From assembly GCA_035568175.1 (NCBI GenBank), contig DATMON010000004.1:1-64000 (forward strand): a stretch of DNA of 64,000 nt. Reading direction: 5' to 3'. The number at the start of each line of letters is the position of its first letter. The stretch's first letter is position 1. Shown piece by piece: positions 24,119 through 32,747 of the stretch. Under the pieces are notes generated by a model. It did not search any database, was not told where the DNA came from, and saw nothing but the letters and a program-made list of their open reading frames with translations. The DNA is from AV40 sp035568175 (GTDB lineage: Bacteria > Verrucomicrobiota > Verrucomicrobiia > Chthoniobacterales > UBA10450). Made by a program: the position numbers and the translations under genes.

Positions 24119-27100
24119 TACTTGAAACGAATCAGATATTTGACCATACCGCGGTAATCGCCACCGACGCCGAGATCCCCGAGTAAGACAAACTGATCGT
24201 TGAGCTTGAAACGCGCGGTCGCTTGTTGTTGCCCGGTGCGTGGATCGACAGTGCCCACGTCCAAATCTAAACGGTCGAAAACCGAACTACTCTGTGTTCC
24301 CTGCCCTTTCTTAAAAACTTTCCGGTAGAGCTGCTGCACGAGCAACATGGCCGCGCGTCCTGCCAGCACGTTGTTATTTCCGGTTAATTGCTCCCGAGTC
24401 GTGCCGGTTGCAAGCAGAGAAATAATTTCCTCCTGCGGCAACGGCGGCTCGCTCGTGAAAATGGCCTCAGGCGCAAGCGTCGTTCCATAAATATAAACGT
24501 TGATCGTGTAATCGCGGATCACGGACCGGCCATGCATGTCGATCTTCGGATTCAGCGGATCGCTCGGCTCGAAATAAAGAAAGCCGGACGAAATTTCCAA
24601 CCGGCTGAATGGAAGCGTGGCATCGACATTGTCCAAACGGACCCAGCCTTGGAGATCGGGATGAAGACCGGTGCCGGTCAAATGCAGGTCGGTGACTGCG
24701 CCGCCATTGGCGAGATTGCCGCGAATCAGAAATGGATCCTTGGTCTTGATGGTTATGTCGAATTTCCAATCACGAAGCGGCGGCTGCGGAATCGAAAAAT
24801 TTGGGCGCGATGAAGGCGGCTGCGGCGCAGGACGTCCAGGCAAACCGATTGGAATGAGATCGAGATTCTTCAGGAACTGACTGTTCGTCATCGCGACCGC
24901 TCCGGTGACATTGGCGCTGTTCAATGGACCGGAGATTTTGATGTCCGCATCGGCGCGCGCCGTCAGCGTATCGTTTCGCGCGACCAGCGCGCTTTCGGCT
25001 TTCAATTGAAAATCCAGATTCGGCGTCGTCAGTTTCGGAAATGTCACGCCACCCGTGACCTTGAAATGTCCACCGGAAAGTTCGCCGCCGAATTGCTCGA
25101 TCGTCAGCGCGTTGTTCACAAAATTTAGGCGCGCCTTGAAATTTTGCACGGCTGGAAACGTAGGGTCGGTCATTCGCGCCACATTGATCGTCATGTCGGC
25201 GCTTCCGGTCAAAACTGGACGGGCGATCGTGCCGCGAATATCGACATCCAACGCCGAGTCTCCGTCCAATTCTTCAACGCCCGGAATAAATTGTCGCATA
25301 AAATTCACCGAGGTCCGTGGCAAACGCATCTTTCCGGTCACTGGCGTTTCGTCGGCGAGTTTTCCTTCATGTACGATCTTCGGAATATCGAATGGAAAAT
25401 TTGCGGTCAGCTCAAGCGGTTGGATTTTCGCCTGCTGCAATTTTCCGGACATGGTCAACTGCCTGCCTCGCGCCTGCACGGTCAAATCGAAACTGGCCGG
25501 CTCGAACTTGGGCAAATTCTCGGCGCGCAGATTGCGCATCTGCACATCGAGTCGCGCGTTTAAGTCGGCCAGCGTTCCGCTCGCATCCAGTTTCACATTT
25601 AACAAACCGGAGGCCGCCGGCTTGAGGCCGATGTCCTCAAAAAGTTTTTTGATGTCGAGATTTTCCGATTGAAACACCGCCGTCACTTTTCCATTCGACG
25701 GAAGCACAGCTGCGTCGGTCCCGAGATTCTTCCAGACGAACGGAATCGAGATGTAACCGCCGGCATACTTCGCCTGGCCTTGATCGAGCTCGATCTTGCT
25801 GATCTCGAGCGTCTCCCCTTTGGCCTGAGCGATTGCTTGAAAATACGTTTTGTCGCTCCGCAGGAAAATTGTGGGAACATCCAAGCCGTCCGGCGAATAG
25901 GTTGCATCGGCGGTTGCCTGTAACGAGCGCGCGTTGCCGTAGCGGCCGTTGTCCAATGCGAGTTTTAATTTACCGGTGTGAAGCTTGGCCGCCTCACCGT
26001 CCCCTTCCCACTCGACCATGAGCGAGCCGCCCAGTTCGTTTTGATTTCCAAAAGTGCGCAGCAACGGCTGCAGTTTCGACAAATCGGAAACGTTCGCGCG
26101 GAATTTTCCGCTATAACGATGCGCCCCGCGAAGATCGTAAATCGCGTTGCCGCTGATGAAATCGTTCCCCGTCAGATTCGCGCTGACGTCGTTCAGATAA
26201 ACGACATTGTTCCAAATAATGCACTGAGAGTTGAGTTGAATGAAAACGAGATCGCGCAGGCGAAGGTTCGCGCCGAAGATCGACAGCCGGCCGTTGGCGA
26301 TCCCTTTTTTCCATTCGATCTGACCGACCGCCTGCAGCGGTCCCGAAATTTTGTCCGGCGAATCCGCGACCCAACAATCCGCCAGTTGCGCAGCATTGAA
26401 GGAAATGTCGATCTTCGCCGGTTGTTGAGTCACATCGCCCAAATCTTTGGGCAAGCGATAATCCCCGCTCACGGTAAATTCGTTTTGTTTTCGCTTAACG
26501 AGCAGACGGTCGAACGTGACCACGTCATTCTTCGCGTGGAGTGTTCCTTCCACCGAGTCCGCGACGTAATCACGAAACCGCACGTTTGAAACGGCGATGG
26601 TGGCTTGCGAGCTTAGATCGCTAAACCAGGGTTTGTCGGAGCCGGCCGGCGGCATTTTCTTCGACAGTTTGATCGCGGCATTCAGGTTTTCACAGCGACC
26701 ATCTTGAAATCCCAATGTCGGCGCAGTGACCGTGAAATCTCCATTCACGATCGAGCCCTTGATGTTGAGCTTGCCGCTAATGTCGGCCGCGCCGCTGATT
26801 TTTTGCGGCATCCCTGCCGTCACCTGCTGCAGATCTGGCAAGGTCGCGGCGAGTTCCAGAGTTGTCGGAGCGCGACCGAAATCGTGAATATCGCGCGGTA
26901 GCTCAGCCGTTCCGCGAAGATGGAATTGATTTTGGTCCCGGGTAATGTCTGCCGATTGCAAAGTCGCGACACCGTTTTTGGCCGTGACTTGAAATATTCC
27001 GCGATCGAACGCCGTTTGCTCCTGGTGAAAATCAGTGAGTTCAGCGGTGACATTCCCGTTCCAAGTAGCCGGCGAGCTGAGCAAACCGCTCAGATCGACA

Positions 27101-27993
27101 TCAAGCTTTTCCATCCGGCCGCGCATCCAACCTTCGGGCAAGGCCACGAACTTGTTGATCGCATCAAGCGGAACATTCGCAGCGCGAATGCGAACGTTCG
27201 TGTCGAGCGACGTTTGCGCCTCTTTCAGCGTGGTCACGCCGGAAATATTTCCTTCGCCGAAGACGTAATCGAAATTGATCGCCAGTTTTCGCGCCCCGAT
27301 TTGCGACGCGTCGATGTTGACCGAACGAAATCGCTCCTCGTCCGCGAGAACAATGTCGCGCAAAACCAGGTTCCGATTGGCATAGGCCGCTGGCACCGAC
27401 AATTTCAACCACGTTTGACCGCCGACGAGCTGCAACTTTTCAACTTTGATTTCGCCGGAATGATGCGGGTCGAGATCGACCGCAATATGTTCGGCGACAA
27501 AATCGTGCGGACGATTGCGGACAACGATCGTTGCGTCGGCAACGTGGAGGCGCTCCGGGAAAATATCGGGTAAATCGATTTTCTTTTTCGGATTCGGGGG
27601 ACGCGGCCGCAGTGACGCCCTCTCCGGATTCATCACGATCCGCGCCGTATGCACATCCGCATTCTTGATCGCGCTGGAAATTCCATGTCGTAGCAACGTA
27701 AACAAGCCGTAGTCGAGTCGGGCAAAATCGACATCGATCGATTCCACATCGCTCGGTCCGGTGGAAACGGCCTGCAGATTTCTAATGATGAGGTTTGTGA
27801 AAACGCTGCCCTCGAGCCGAAATTCCAGCTTCAGATTTTCCTTCGCCGCATAATGCAGAGCGATGCGATGTCCCAGACCTAGCAACAGCGGTCGATGGAA
27901 AATGAGAAAGAAGCCGCCACAAATCGCCAGCGCGATCAGAGCGCGGCGACGCCATTTTCCATCGTGGAAACTCACCTTACCATTTCCGCCCAC
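24118..27993 (-). CDS. tamB: TamB (DUF490) translocation/assembly protein
   Basis: 1,291 residues, a usual TamB size. A basic N-terminus and one membrane segment (RALIALAICGGFFLIFHRPL) are followed by a long run of beta strands with AsmA/TamB-type repeats (AVSTGPSDVESIDVDFARLD, LVGGQTWLKLSVP, and so on). The C-terminal 250 residues are the conserved DUF490 domain: FDITIKTKDPFLIRGNLANGG, PLPQEEIISLLATGTTREQL, LVQQLYRKVFK and the end YRGMVKYLIRFK. TamB spans the periplasm as a groove carrying lipids or proteins to the outer membrane. Upstream of tamA in the same operon. The bulk of the repeat region is poorly conserved, as usual. Confidence 0.92.
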   Translation of the reverse strand: MGGNGKVSFHDGKWRRRALIALAICGGFFLIFHRPLLLGLGHRIALHYAAKENLKLEFRLEGSVFTNLIIRNLQAVSTGPSDVESIDVDFARLDYGLFTLLRHGISSAIKNADVHTARIVMNPERASLRPRPPNPKKKIDLPDIFPERLHVADATIVVRNRPHDFVAEHIAVDLDPHHSGEIKVEKLQLVGGQTWLKLSVPAAYANRNLVLRDIVLADEERFRSVNIDASQIGARKLAINFDYVFGEGNISGVTTLKEAQTSLDTNVRIRAANVPLDAINKFVALPEGWMRGRMEKLDVDLSGLLSSPATWNGNVTAELTDFHQEQTAFDRGIFQVTAKNGVATLQSADITRDQNQFHLRGTAELPRDIHDFGRAPTTLELAATLPDLQQVTAGMPQKISGAADISGKLNIKGSIVNGDFTVTAPTLGFQDGRCENLNAAIKLSKKMPPAGSDKPWFSDLSSQATIAVSNVRFRDYVADSVEGTLHAKNDVVTFDRLLVKRKQNEFTVSGDYRLPKDLGDVTQQPAKIDISFNAAQLADCWVADSPDKISGPLQAVGQIEWKKGIANGRLSIFGANLRLRDLVFIQLNSQCIIWNNVVYLNDVSANLTGNDFISGNAIYDLRGAHRYSGKFRANVSDLSKLQPLLRTFGNQNELGGSLMVEWEGDGEAAKLHTGKLKLALDNGRYGNARSLQATADATYSPDGLDVPTIFLRSDKTYFQAIAQAKGETLEISKIELDQGQAKYAGGYISIPFVWKNLGTDAAVLPSNGKVTAVFQSENLDIKKLFEDIGLKPAASGLLNVKLDASGTLADLNARLDVQMRNLRAENLPKFEPASFDLTVQARGRQLTMSGKLQQAKIQPLELTANFPFDIPKIVHEGKLADETPVTGKMRLPRTSVNFMRQFIPGVEELDGDSALDVDIRGTIARPVLTGSADMTINVARMTDPTFPAVQNFKARLNFVNNALTIEQFGGELSGGHFKVTGGVTFPKLTTPNLDFQLKAESALVARNDTLTARADADIKISGPLNSANVTGAVAMTNSQFLKNLDLIPIGLPGRPAPQPPSSRPNFSIPQPPLRDWKFDITIKTKDPFLIRGNLANGGAVTDLHLTGTGLHPDLQGWVRLDNVDATLPFSRLEISSGFLYFEPSDPLNPKIDMHGRSVIRDYTINVYIYGTTLAPEAIFTSEPPLPQEEIISLLATGTTREQLTGNNNVLAGRAAMLLVQQLYRKVFKKGQGTQSSSVFDRLDLDVGTVDPRTGQQQATARFKLNDQFVLLGDLGVGGDYRGMVKYLIRFK

Positions 27994-28121
27994 GACGGAT
28001 TAACTCTACCGGACGAGGGCAAAGCGCAAATCGGGCCAATTCAGGAGCGCTTCAGGATGAAACCGCGTGAGTTCCTCATTGCAGGCGAACGCGGGCCGCG
28101 CCACGCTTGTCCAACTCGAAA

Positions 28122-28775
28122 ATGAATCCGGATAAGCTTTTCGATTATCTTGAAGGCAAGTTGTCGCCTAACGAGCGGGCGGAATTAGAAGAACATCTTA
28201 TGTCGGATCCACAATTGCGACGAGAGCTGACGGTTGCTCGTCAAATTCACAGCGAAATGGGCAACTCGCGCGAGATCATCGGCGTTGCCGAGCCAACACC
28301 CGAAGAGCGCGGCGCCGTGCTCGGCCGCCGGATCGCGATCGTCTTCGCGACTCTCGTTTTCGCCAATGTTCTATTTGGAATTTACGCGATCGCGTTCATG
28401 AAAAAGAAAGAGAAAGCGCGAGTAAGCACCGAACAAAATCGGACCGAACTCGCGGAAAGTCTGGCCCGCACGGCAGCTGTGGCACTGCCGACTCCAAGTC
28501 TGGATGTTGAAGAGATCAAATTCACGGCGCCGGTTGCGGAACAGAATAGATTGGCAAACAAAGTAATCGCCGCGACAAAGGAGGTCGGCGGCTCAGGAAC
28601 GAAAGGCCTGGCCGATCAGCAAGGCGTTTTACTTTTTGCTGAGATTCCAACCGCACGTTTGAATGACTTTCGCGATTCGATGAAGAAACTCGGCGCAACC
28701 CTTCCCGCAGCTCCGGTCGAGGCAAAAGCCGGAGAAAAGACGATTCTCCAGGTGCGCATCGTCAGCGCGCAATGA
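28122..28775 (+). CDS. Anti-sigma-like membrane protein
   Basis: From ATG 28122, 217 residues (a TTG at 28107 is less likely). An N-terminal helical segment PDKLFDYLEGKLSPNERAEL with EEHLMSDPQLRRELTVARQ is the helix-bundle pattern of anti-sigma/zf-HC2-type N-termini but without zinc ligands. One membrane segment follows (IAIVFATLVFANVLFGIYAI), then an extracytoplasmic part with RTAAVALPTPSLDVEEIKFT and a small globular end (GVLLFAEIPTARLNDFRDSM, KTILQVRIVSAQ). No sigma-factor gene lies next to it in the window. The stop overlaps an ATG at 28772 as ATGA. Confidence 0.6.
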   Translation: MNPDKLFDYLEGKLSPNERAELEEHLMSDPQLRRELTVARQIHSEMGNSREIIGVAEPTPEERGAVLGRRIAIVFATLVFANVLFGIYAIAFMKKKEKARVSTEQNRTELAESLARTAAVALPTPSLDVEEIKFTAPVAEQNRLANKVIAATKEVGGSGTKGLADQQGVLLFAEIPTARLNDFRDSMKKLGATLPAAPVEAKAGEKTILQVRIVSAQ

Positions 28776-28781
28776 TCGAAT

Positions 28782-28842
28782 CCCCTCACCTCAATCCTCT
28801 CCCTGAGGGAGAGGAAGACGCGAGAGCGGCTGGTCGGGGGGA
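28782..28842 (+). repeat. REP insertion before the nucleosidase start
   Basis: CCTCTCCCTGAGGGAGAGG at 28796-28814 is a perfect hairpin within a CCTCACCTCAATCCTCTCCC-type REP, a sequence class common in bacteria and often read as SPHLNPLPEGE in false N-terminal extensions. It lies between the upstream ATGA start and the preferred start of the next gene. Confidence 0.75.
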
Positions 28843-28849
28843 GATAACA

Positions 28850-29551
28850 ATGTCTGGTTCACCGATCGGAATTACGTTTGCGCTTCCATCGGAAAGTTCC
28901 GGATTCGTCCGCCGACTCCAAGCACCTCATCGTCACGACAATTTGCTGTCGGGAAAAATTGGCGAGCGCGACGTGGCAATTCTGCATACCGGCGTCGGAG
29001 CGGGAGAGTGCAACGAGCGGCTGGAAATTCTCCTGCATAAAGCGCGACCGAGACTAGTGATCAGCTCCGGTTTTGCCGGCGCCGTTAACGAAGACTTGCG
29101 CGTTGGCGATTTGATTTTGGCCCGGAATTTTTCAGACCCAGGACTGCTCGCAAGCGCCCAGCAAATTTTGCGCGACCGTCAGCCGCGGATGGTGAAACTT
29201 TTTACATCGACGTCGATCATCGATTCGGTCGCCGAACGAAATGAAATCGCGCGCGTGGCCGGAGCAGAGGCGGTGGACATGGAAACAGGGGCCATTGTTG
29301 CTGTGTGCAACGTGCATGGCGTTCCGCTGCTCTCCCTTCGCGCGATTAGCGACACAGCGCGACAATCATTTCCGATGCCCCCATCGGTTTTGTTCGACAT
29401 CAAAAGCCAACGAACCAGTATCGGCCGATTAGTTGCCTATCTATTTAGACACCCAACTTCGGTTTGGCGATTACTCGGCTTCACTCGGCAGATCGCGCAA
29501 GCGCGCGCGGTTTTGACGGACGCAATCATTGCCTTGGTGAAAGTGTTGTAG
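28850..29551 (+). CDS. Nucleoside phosphorylase/nucleosidase family protein
   Basis: From ATG 28850, 233 residues of the PNP/UDP phosphorylase fold. ATG 28850 follows GGGGGAG at 8 bases and is preferred over an ATGA-coupled start at 28772 whose first 26 residues are repeat-encoded. Motifs: IGITFALPSES near the N-terminus, VAILHTGVGAGECNERLE, LVISSGFAGAVNEDLRVGDL and the ribose-binding AVDMETGAIVAVC. These fit 5'-methylthioadenosine/SAH-type nucleosidases, including the Glu (DMET) that contacts ribose, but the substrate could be futalosine or another nucleoside. The stop TAG is formed by the REP arm at 29548. Confidence 0.8.
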   Translation: MSGSPIGITFALPSESSGFVRRLQAPHRHDNLLSGKIGERDVAILHTGVGAGECNERLEILLHKARPRLVISSGFAGAVNEDLRVGDLILARNFSDPGLLASAQQILRDRQPRMVKLFTSTSIIDSVAERNEIARVAGAEAVDMETGAIVAVCNVHGVPLLSLRAISDTARQSFPMPPSVLFDIKSQRTSIGRLVAYLFRHPTSVWRLLGFTRQIAQARAVLTDAIIALVKVL

Positions 29552-29595
29552 CCACGGCGCTGCGCGCCGTCTGCGGCCCATAGGGCCGCGGCTAC
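29548..29595. repeat. REP pair spanning convergent stop codons
   Basis: An inverted repeat with GTAGCC at 29548-29553 and GGCTAC at 29590-29595 and hairpins between (CGGCGCTGCGCGCCG; CGGCCCATAGGGCCG). The left arm gives the nucleosidase TAG (29549-29551) and the right arm gives the CDF-gene TAG (29592-29594). It probably also acts as a two-way terminator-like hairpin. Confidence 0.8.
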
Positions 29596-30494
29596 ACCTT
29601 TGCGGGCTCGATGTGCACCAGGACATCGGCAATACGAGGATCGCTCTCTTGAATGGCGCGTTTGACCTCGTGGGCGATGTGATGGCCTTCCCGCACGGAA
29701 ATGTTGCCGTCGACTTCGACGTGAAGATCGACATAGAAACTGAGACCCATTTTGCGGATGAAACTTTTGTCGATTCGGACGACACCGGGAACTGACGCAG
29801 CCGACTCGCGGACACGATCGACAATTGCACCACGTGGCGCGGTATCGAGAATGTCGTAAAGAGCGGGCCGGAGGAGACGCACCCCGACACTGGCGATCAC
29901 GAGACAAACGAAAATCGCGGCCCAATTGTCGGCGCCCCGCCATTTGTCGCCGCCAATAAGCGCGATTGAAATTCCAACGAACGCAGCGATCGACGTCAGA
30001 ACATCGGCGCGATGACGCCAGGCATCGGCTTCCACCGCGATACTTCCGACCGAGCGACCGAAACGGACGACGTAGCGAAAGAGCGTTTCTTTGACGATGA
30101 CAACCATCAGGAGAATGAGCAACGTGAACGAGGCCGGCTTCGAATGCGGCAGAAACATGGTGTGGGCGCTTTCGGCTGCGAGCGCGATCGCGGCCAGGAA
30201 GACGATGCAGGCCACGAAAATTGCGGTCAGCGGTTCGGCTTTGCCGTGACCGTAAGGATGAGTTGCATCCGGCGGACGCGCCGCAAAACGCAGCCCACCC
30301 CAGATCACGATCGAGCCGGCAACATCCAGCACCGATTCCATTCCATCCGCGATGAGAGCGTACGCATTTCCGAAAACGCCGCCCATGATTTTGATGATGG
30401 CGAAGGCGATGTTGACGACCAAACCAATCAACGCGAGACGCGCGCCAGTTTGCAGATTGGCCGCGGCAGGCTGAGGATGCGACGCCGAATTCAT
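29592..30494 (-). CDS. Cation diffusion facilitator (CDF) transporter
   Basis: From ATG 30494, 300 residues. Six membrane segments (LALIGLVVNIAFAIIKIMGG; ALIADGMESVLDVAGSIVIW; LTAIFVACIVFLAAIALAAE; FTLLILLMVVIVKETLFRYV; DVLTSIAAFVGISIALIG; WAAIFVCLVIASVGVRLL) hold the metal sites: DGMESVLD in helix 2 and HRADVLTS in helix 5. The cytosolic C-terminal domain has the ferredoxin-like pattern (GAIVDRVRESAASVPGVVRI; YVDLHVEVDGNISVREGHHI; AHEVKRAIQESDPRIADVLV; HIEP). It exports Zn, Fe, Mn or Co by proton exchange; the metal is not deducible. Start is 3 bases from the divergent reductase start. Confidence 0.92.
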   Translation of the reverse strand: MNSASHPQPAAANLQTGARLALIGLVVNIAFAIIKIMGGVFGNAYALIADGMESVLDVAGSIVIWGGLRFAARPPDATHPYGHGKAEPLTAIFVACIVFLAAIALAAESAHTMFLPHSKPASFTLLILLMVVIVKETLFRYVVRFGRSVGSIAVEADAWRHRADVLTSIAAFVGISIALIGGDKWRGADNWAAIFVCLVIASVGVRLLRPALYDILDTAPRGAIVDRVRESAASVPGVVRIDKSFIRKMGLSFYVDLHVEVDGNISVREGHHIAHEVKRAIQESDPRIADVLVHIEPAKV

Positions 30495-30497
30495 CGA

Positions 30498-31493
30498 GTG
30501 AACAAAACTATAAAGGCGATCGTTTACGAAAGGCACGGAAATCCGGCAGAAGTTTTGCAGATTCAAACAGAGCCCTGGCCGCGGCCCGCCGCAGATGAAT
30601 CCGTGGTCGCGATGCGCGCCGCGCCAATCAATCCAGCGGACATCAACGCGATCGAAGGAAAATACCCGGGGCGCCGAGAAGTGCCGGCCGTGGCGGGATT
30701 CGAAGGCGCGGGCGTGGTTGTCGATGTCGGCGCGAATGTCTCAACAATTGCCAAAGGCGGACTGGTGATCTTGCCACACAACATTGGAACCTGGCGCGAA
30801 GCGCTCGCAGTCAAAGCCAGTGAGCTTGTTGCGGTTCCGCCAGAAATCGAGCCGGTACACGCCGCGATGCTGAAAATCAATCCGATGACAGCGTGGCGAT
30901 TGCTCCATGATTATGTCGATCTTGCCCGCGGCGATTGGTTGATTCAAAACGCAGCGAACTCGGCCGCCGGCCGGGCGGTGATTCAAATTGCGCATGAGCT
31001 CGGTTACAAAACTGTGAATGTCGTGCGACGCGCCGAATTGATCGACGAATTGCGCGCTGAAGGTGGCGACGTTGTTTTGGTCGATAACGAAAAGCTGCGA
31101 GACGAAGTCAAAGATGCGACCAGCGGCGCGACGATCCGGCTCGGCTTAAATTCGGTTGGCGGCGACAACGCCCTTCATCTGGCAAACTGTCTCGCTTTTG
31201 GTGGAACGATGGTTTCCTTCGGCGCGATGAGTATGCAGCCGCTCAAAATCCCGACCGGTCTCCTTATTTTCAAAGACCTGCGATTCCGCGGAATTTGGAT
31301 CAATAAATGGTATGACAACGCGACCATGGAGGAGCGGACGGAAGCCTTTCGAGCGCTGTTTGAAATGGCGAAGCGCGGCCTCTTGAAAACGAAAGTGGAG
31401 AAGTCTTACCCGATTGACGAAGCGAGAGCGGCGGTGGCCCACGCATCGCAAAGCAGACGAAGCGGCAAAATTATTTTCGAATTCAAGGCGTGA
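30498..31493 (+). CDS. 2-enoyl thioester reductase-like MDR family protein
   Basis: From GTG 30498, 331 residues; the frame is open further upstream but that part is antisense to the CDF gene. It is a medium-chain dehydrogenase/reductase without the zinc ligands: MKAIVYERHG-like start (IKAIVYERHGNPAEVLQIQ), APINPADINAIEGKYPGRRE, PAVAGFEGAGVV, LKINPMTAWRLLHDYV, LIQNAANSAAGRAVIQIAHE, and a Rossmann segment. The NPADIN and NSAAGRAVIQ motifs suggest mitochondrial/bacterial enoyl thioester reductase (MECR/ETR-like), which reduces 2-enoyl-CoA or ACP with NADPH. Its stop overlaps the next start as GTGA. Both genes probably form one operon. Confidence 0.8.
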   Translation: MNKTIKAIVYERHGNPAEVLQIQTEPWPRPAADESVVAMRAAPINPADINAIEGKYPGRREVPAVAGFEGAGVVVDVGANVSTIAKGGLVILPHNIGTWREALAVKASELVAVPPEIEPVHAAMLKINPMTAWRLLHDYVDLARGDWLIQNAANSAAGRAVIQIAHELGYKTVNVVRRAELIDELRAEGGDVVLVDNEKLRDEVKDATSGATIRLGLNSVGGDNALHLANCLAFGGTMVSFGAMSMQPLKIPTGLLIFKDLRFRGIWINKWYDNATMEERTEAFRALFEMAKRGLLKTKVEKSYPIDEARAAVAHASQSRRSGKIIFEFKA

Positions 31494-32653
31494 CCGTAAT
31501 TGTTGTCGGTGCAGGCATCAGCGGGGTTACTTCCGCGATCGAATTAAAAAAACGCGGCCATAAAGTTACGCTGGTCGATCCCGGCCCCCTGCCCCATCCA
31601 CTCGCCGCTTCCACCGATATCAGCAAAGCCGTCCGCGCGGCTTATGGTCCGGATGAGGCTTACACCGCGCTGGCCGAGCGGTGCATTGAGCTTTGGCAAA
31701 AATGGAACACCGATTTCGGAATCGAGCTCTATCACGAAACGGGCGTTTTATTTGTTTGCCGGAACCCGATGCAGCCGGGCGACTTTGAATACGAAAGCTG
31801 CCGGGTCCTGGAAAAACATGGACACCGGCTCGAAAGATTCGATTCGTTCACGTTCCACCAACGTTTTCCGGCGTTCGCTCCGGACCGATTTCAGGATGGC
31901 TTCTTTGATCCGAACGCCGGTTACGTCGAAAGCGGTCGCGTGGTCGCGACACTGCTCGAATACGCGAAGTCGCGGGGCATCGAGCTGCGCGCAGGAAAGT
32001 TCACTGCCCTGAATGAAAGCGATGACCGGGTAGAAGGTGTTGTCCTGGAAGATCGGCATCGAATCAGCGGAGACGCGGTCGTGTTCGCGGCCGGCGCGTG
32101 GACGCCGTACCTGCTTCCGTTCACGAACAAATTTCTGCGTTCGACGGCACATCCCGTCTTCCATTTACGGCCAAAGCAGCCGAATTTTTTCCTGCCGGAG
32201 CGGTTTCCATTTTTCGGCGCAGATATTTCGACAAGTGGTTACTACGGTTTCCCGCTGAATCAGGGGGTGGTAAAAATTGCGAACCACGGGCCCGGCCGGG
32301 AGATATCCCCCGATTCCGACAAACGCGCGGTCACACGCGAAGACGAGAACGATTTGCGCAAATTTCTAAGATCGACAATCCCCGCGCTGGTCGACGCACC
32401 CATCGTTTACACGCGTGTCTGCATGTATTGCGATACGAACGACGGAGATTTCTGGATCGCGCCGGACCCGGACCGGCCGAATTTAACCGTTTCGACGGGA
32501 GATTGCGGACACGGATTTAAATTCGCACCAGTCCTGGGAGAGCTGATCGCGGATGCGATGGAAGGAAAAGCGAATCCGTTGTTGAAGAAGTTTCGCTGGC
32601 GACCTGAAATAAAATTGGGAGAAACCAAAGAGGCCGCACGATTCGAGGGATAG
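31490..32653 (+). CDS. FAD-dependent oxidoreductase (DAO family)
   Basis: 387 residues from a GTG that overlaps the upstream stop (GTGA, 31490-31493). VIVVGAGISGVTSAIELKKRGH is the Rossmann FAD-binding site (GxGxxG) with a following acidic strand end VTLVDPG; the DAO domain spans to the C-terminus, with VFAAGAWTPYLLP and YCDTNDGDFWIAPDPDRPNL and the GDCGHGFKFAPVLGELIAD C-terminal FAD/substrate segment. The layout resembles monomeric sarcosine oxidase and related amine oxidases, including N-methyl-tryptophan-type enzymes. The amine substrate cannot be inferred. No covalent-FAD Cys is clearly placed. Confidence 0.85.
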   Translation: MTVIVVGAGISGVTSAIELKKRGHKVTLVDPGPLPHPLAASTDISKAVRAAYGPDEAYTALAERCIELWQKWNTDFGIELYHETGVLFVCRNPMQPGDFEYESCRVLEKHGHRLERFDSFTFHQRFPAFAPDRFQDGFFDPNAGYVESGRVVATLLEYAKSRGIELRAGKFTALNESDDRVEGVVLEDRHRISGDAVVFAAGAWTPYLLPFTNKFLRSTAHPVFHLRPKQPNFFLPERFPFFGADISTSGYYGFPLNQGVVKIANHGPGREISPDSDKRAVTREDENDLRKFLRSTIPALVDAPIVYTRVCMYCDTNDGDFWIAPDPDRPNLTVSTGDCGHGFKFAPVLGELIADAMEGKANPLLKKFRWRPEIKLGETKEAARFEG

Positions 32654-32740
32654 GTGGAACGCGTTCTCCGAACGCGTTGTTAAAATAATCGCGCCTTCGG
32701 CGCCAAATATCGGCATCGCGTTGGGACAACGCGATCCACC
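32653..32740. repeat. REP cluster after the FAD oxidoreductase
   Basis: Three hairpins: AACGCGTTCTCCGAACGCGTT (32659-32679, inside the 29-base element shared with 14769-14797), GCGCCTTCGGCGC (about 32691-32703), and ATCGCGTTGGGACAACGCGAT (32715-32735). GGTGGA and TCCACC bound the whole unit. It separates the convergent oxidoreductase and khpB genes. Confidence 0.75.
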
Positions 32741-32747
32741 CAAGAGA

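Noticed and set aside
30012..30497. N-terminal extension of the enoyl reductase reading frame
   Set aside because: It is antisense to the CDF transporter and has a charged, non-folded composition; the conserved start is near 30498.
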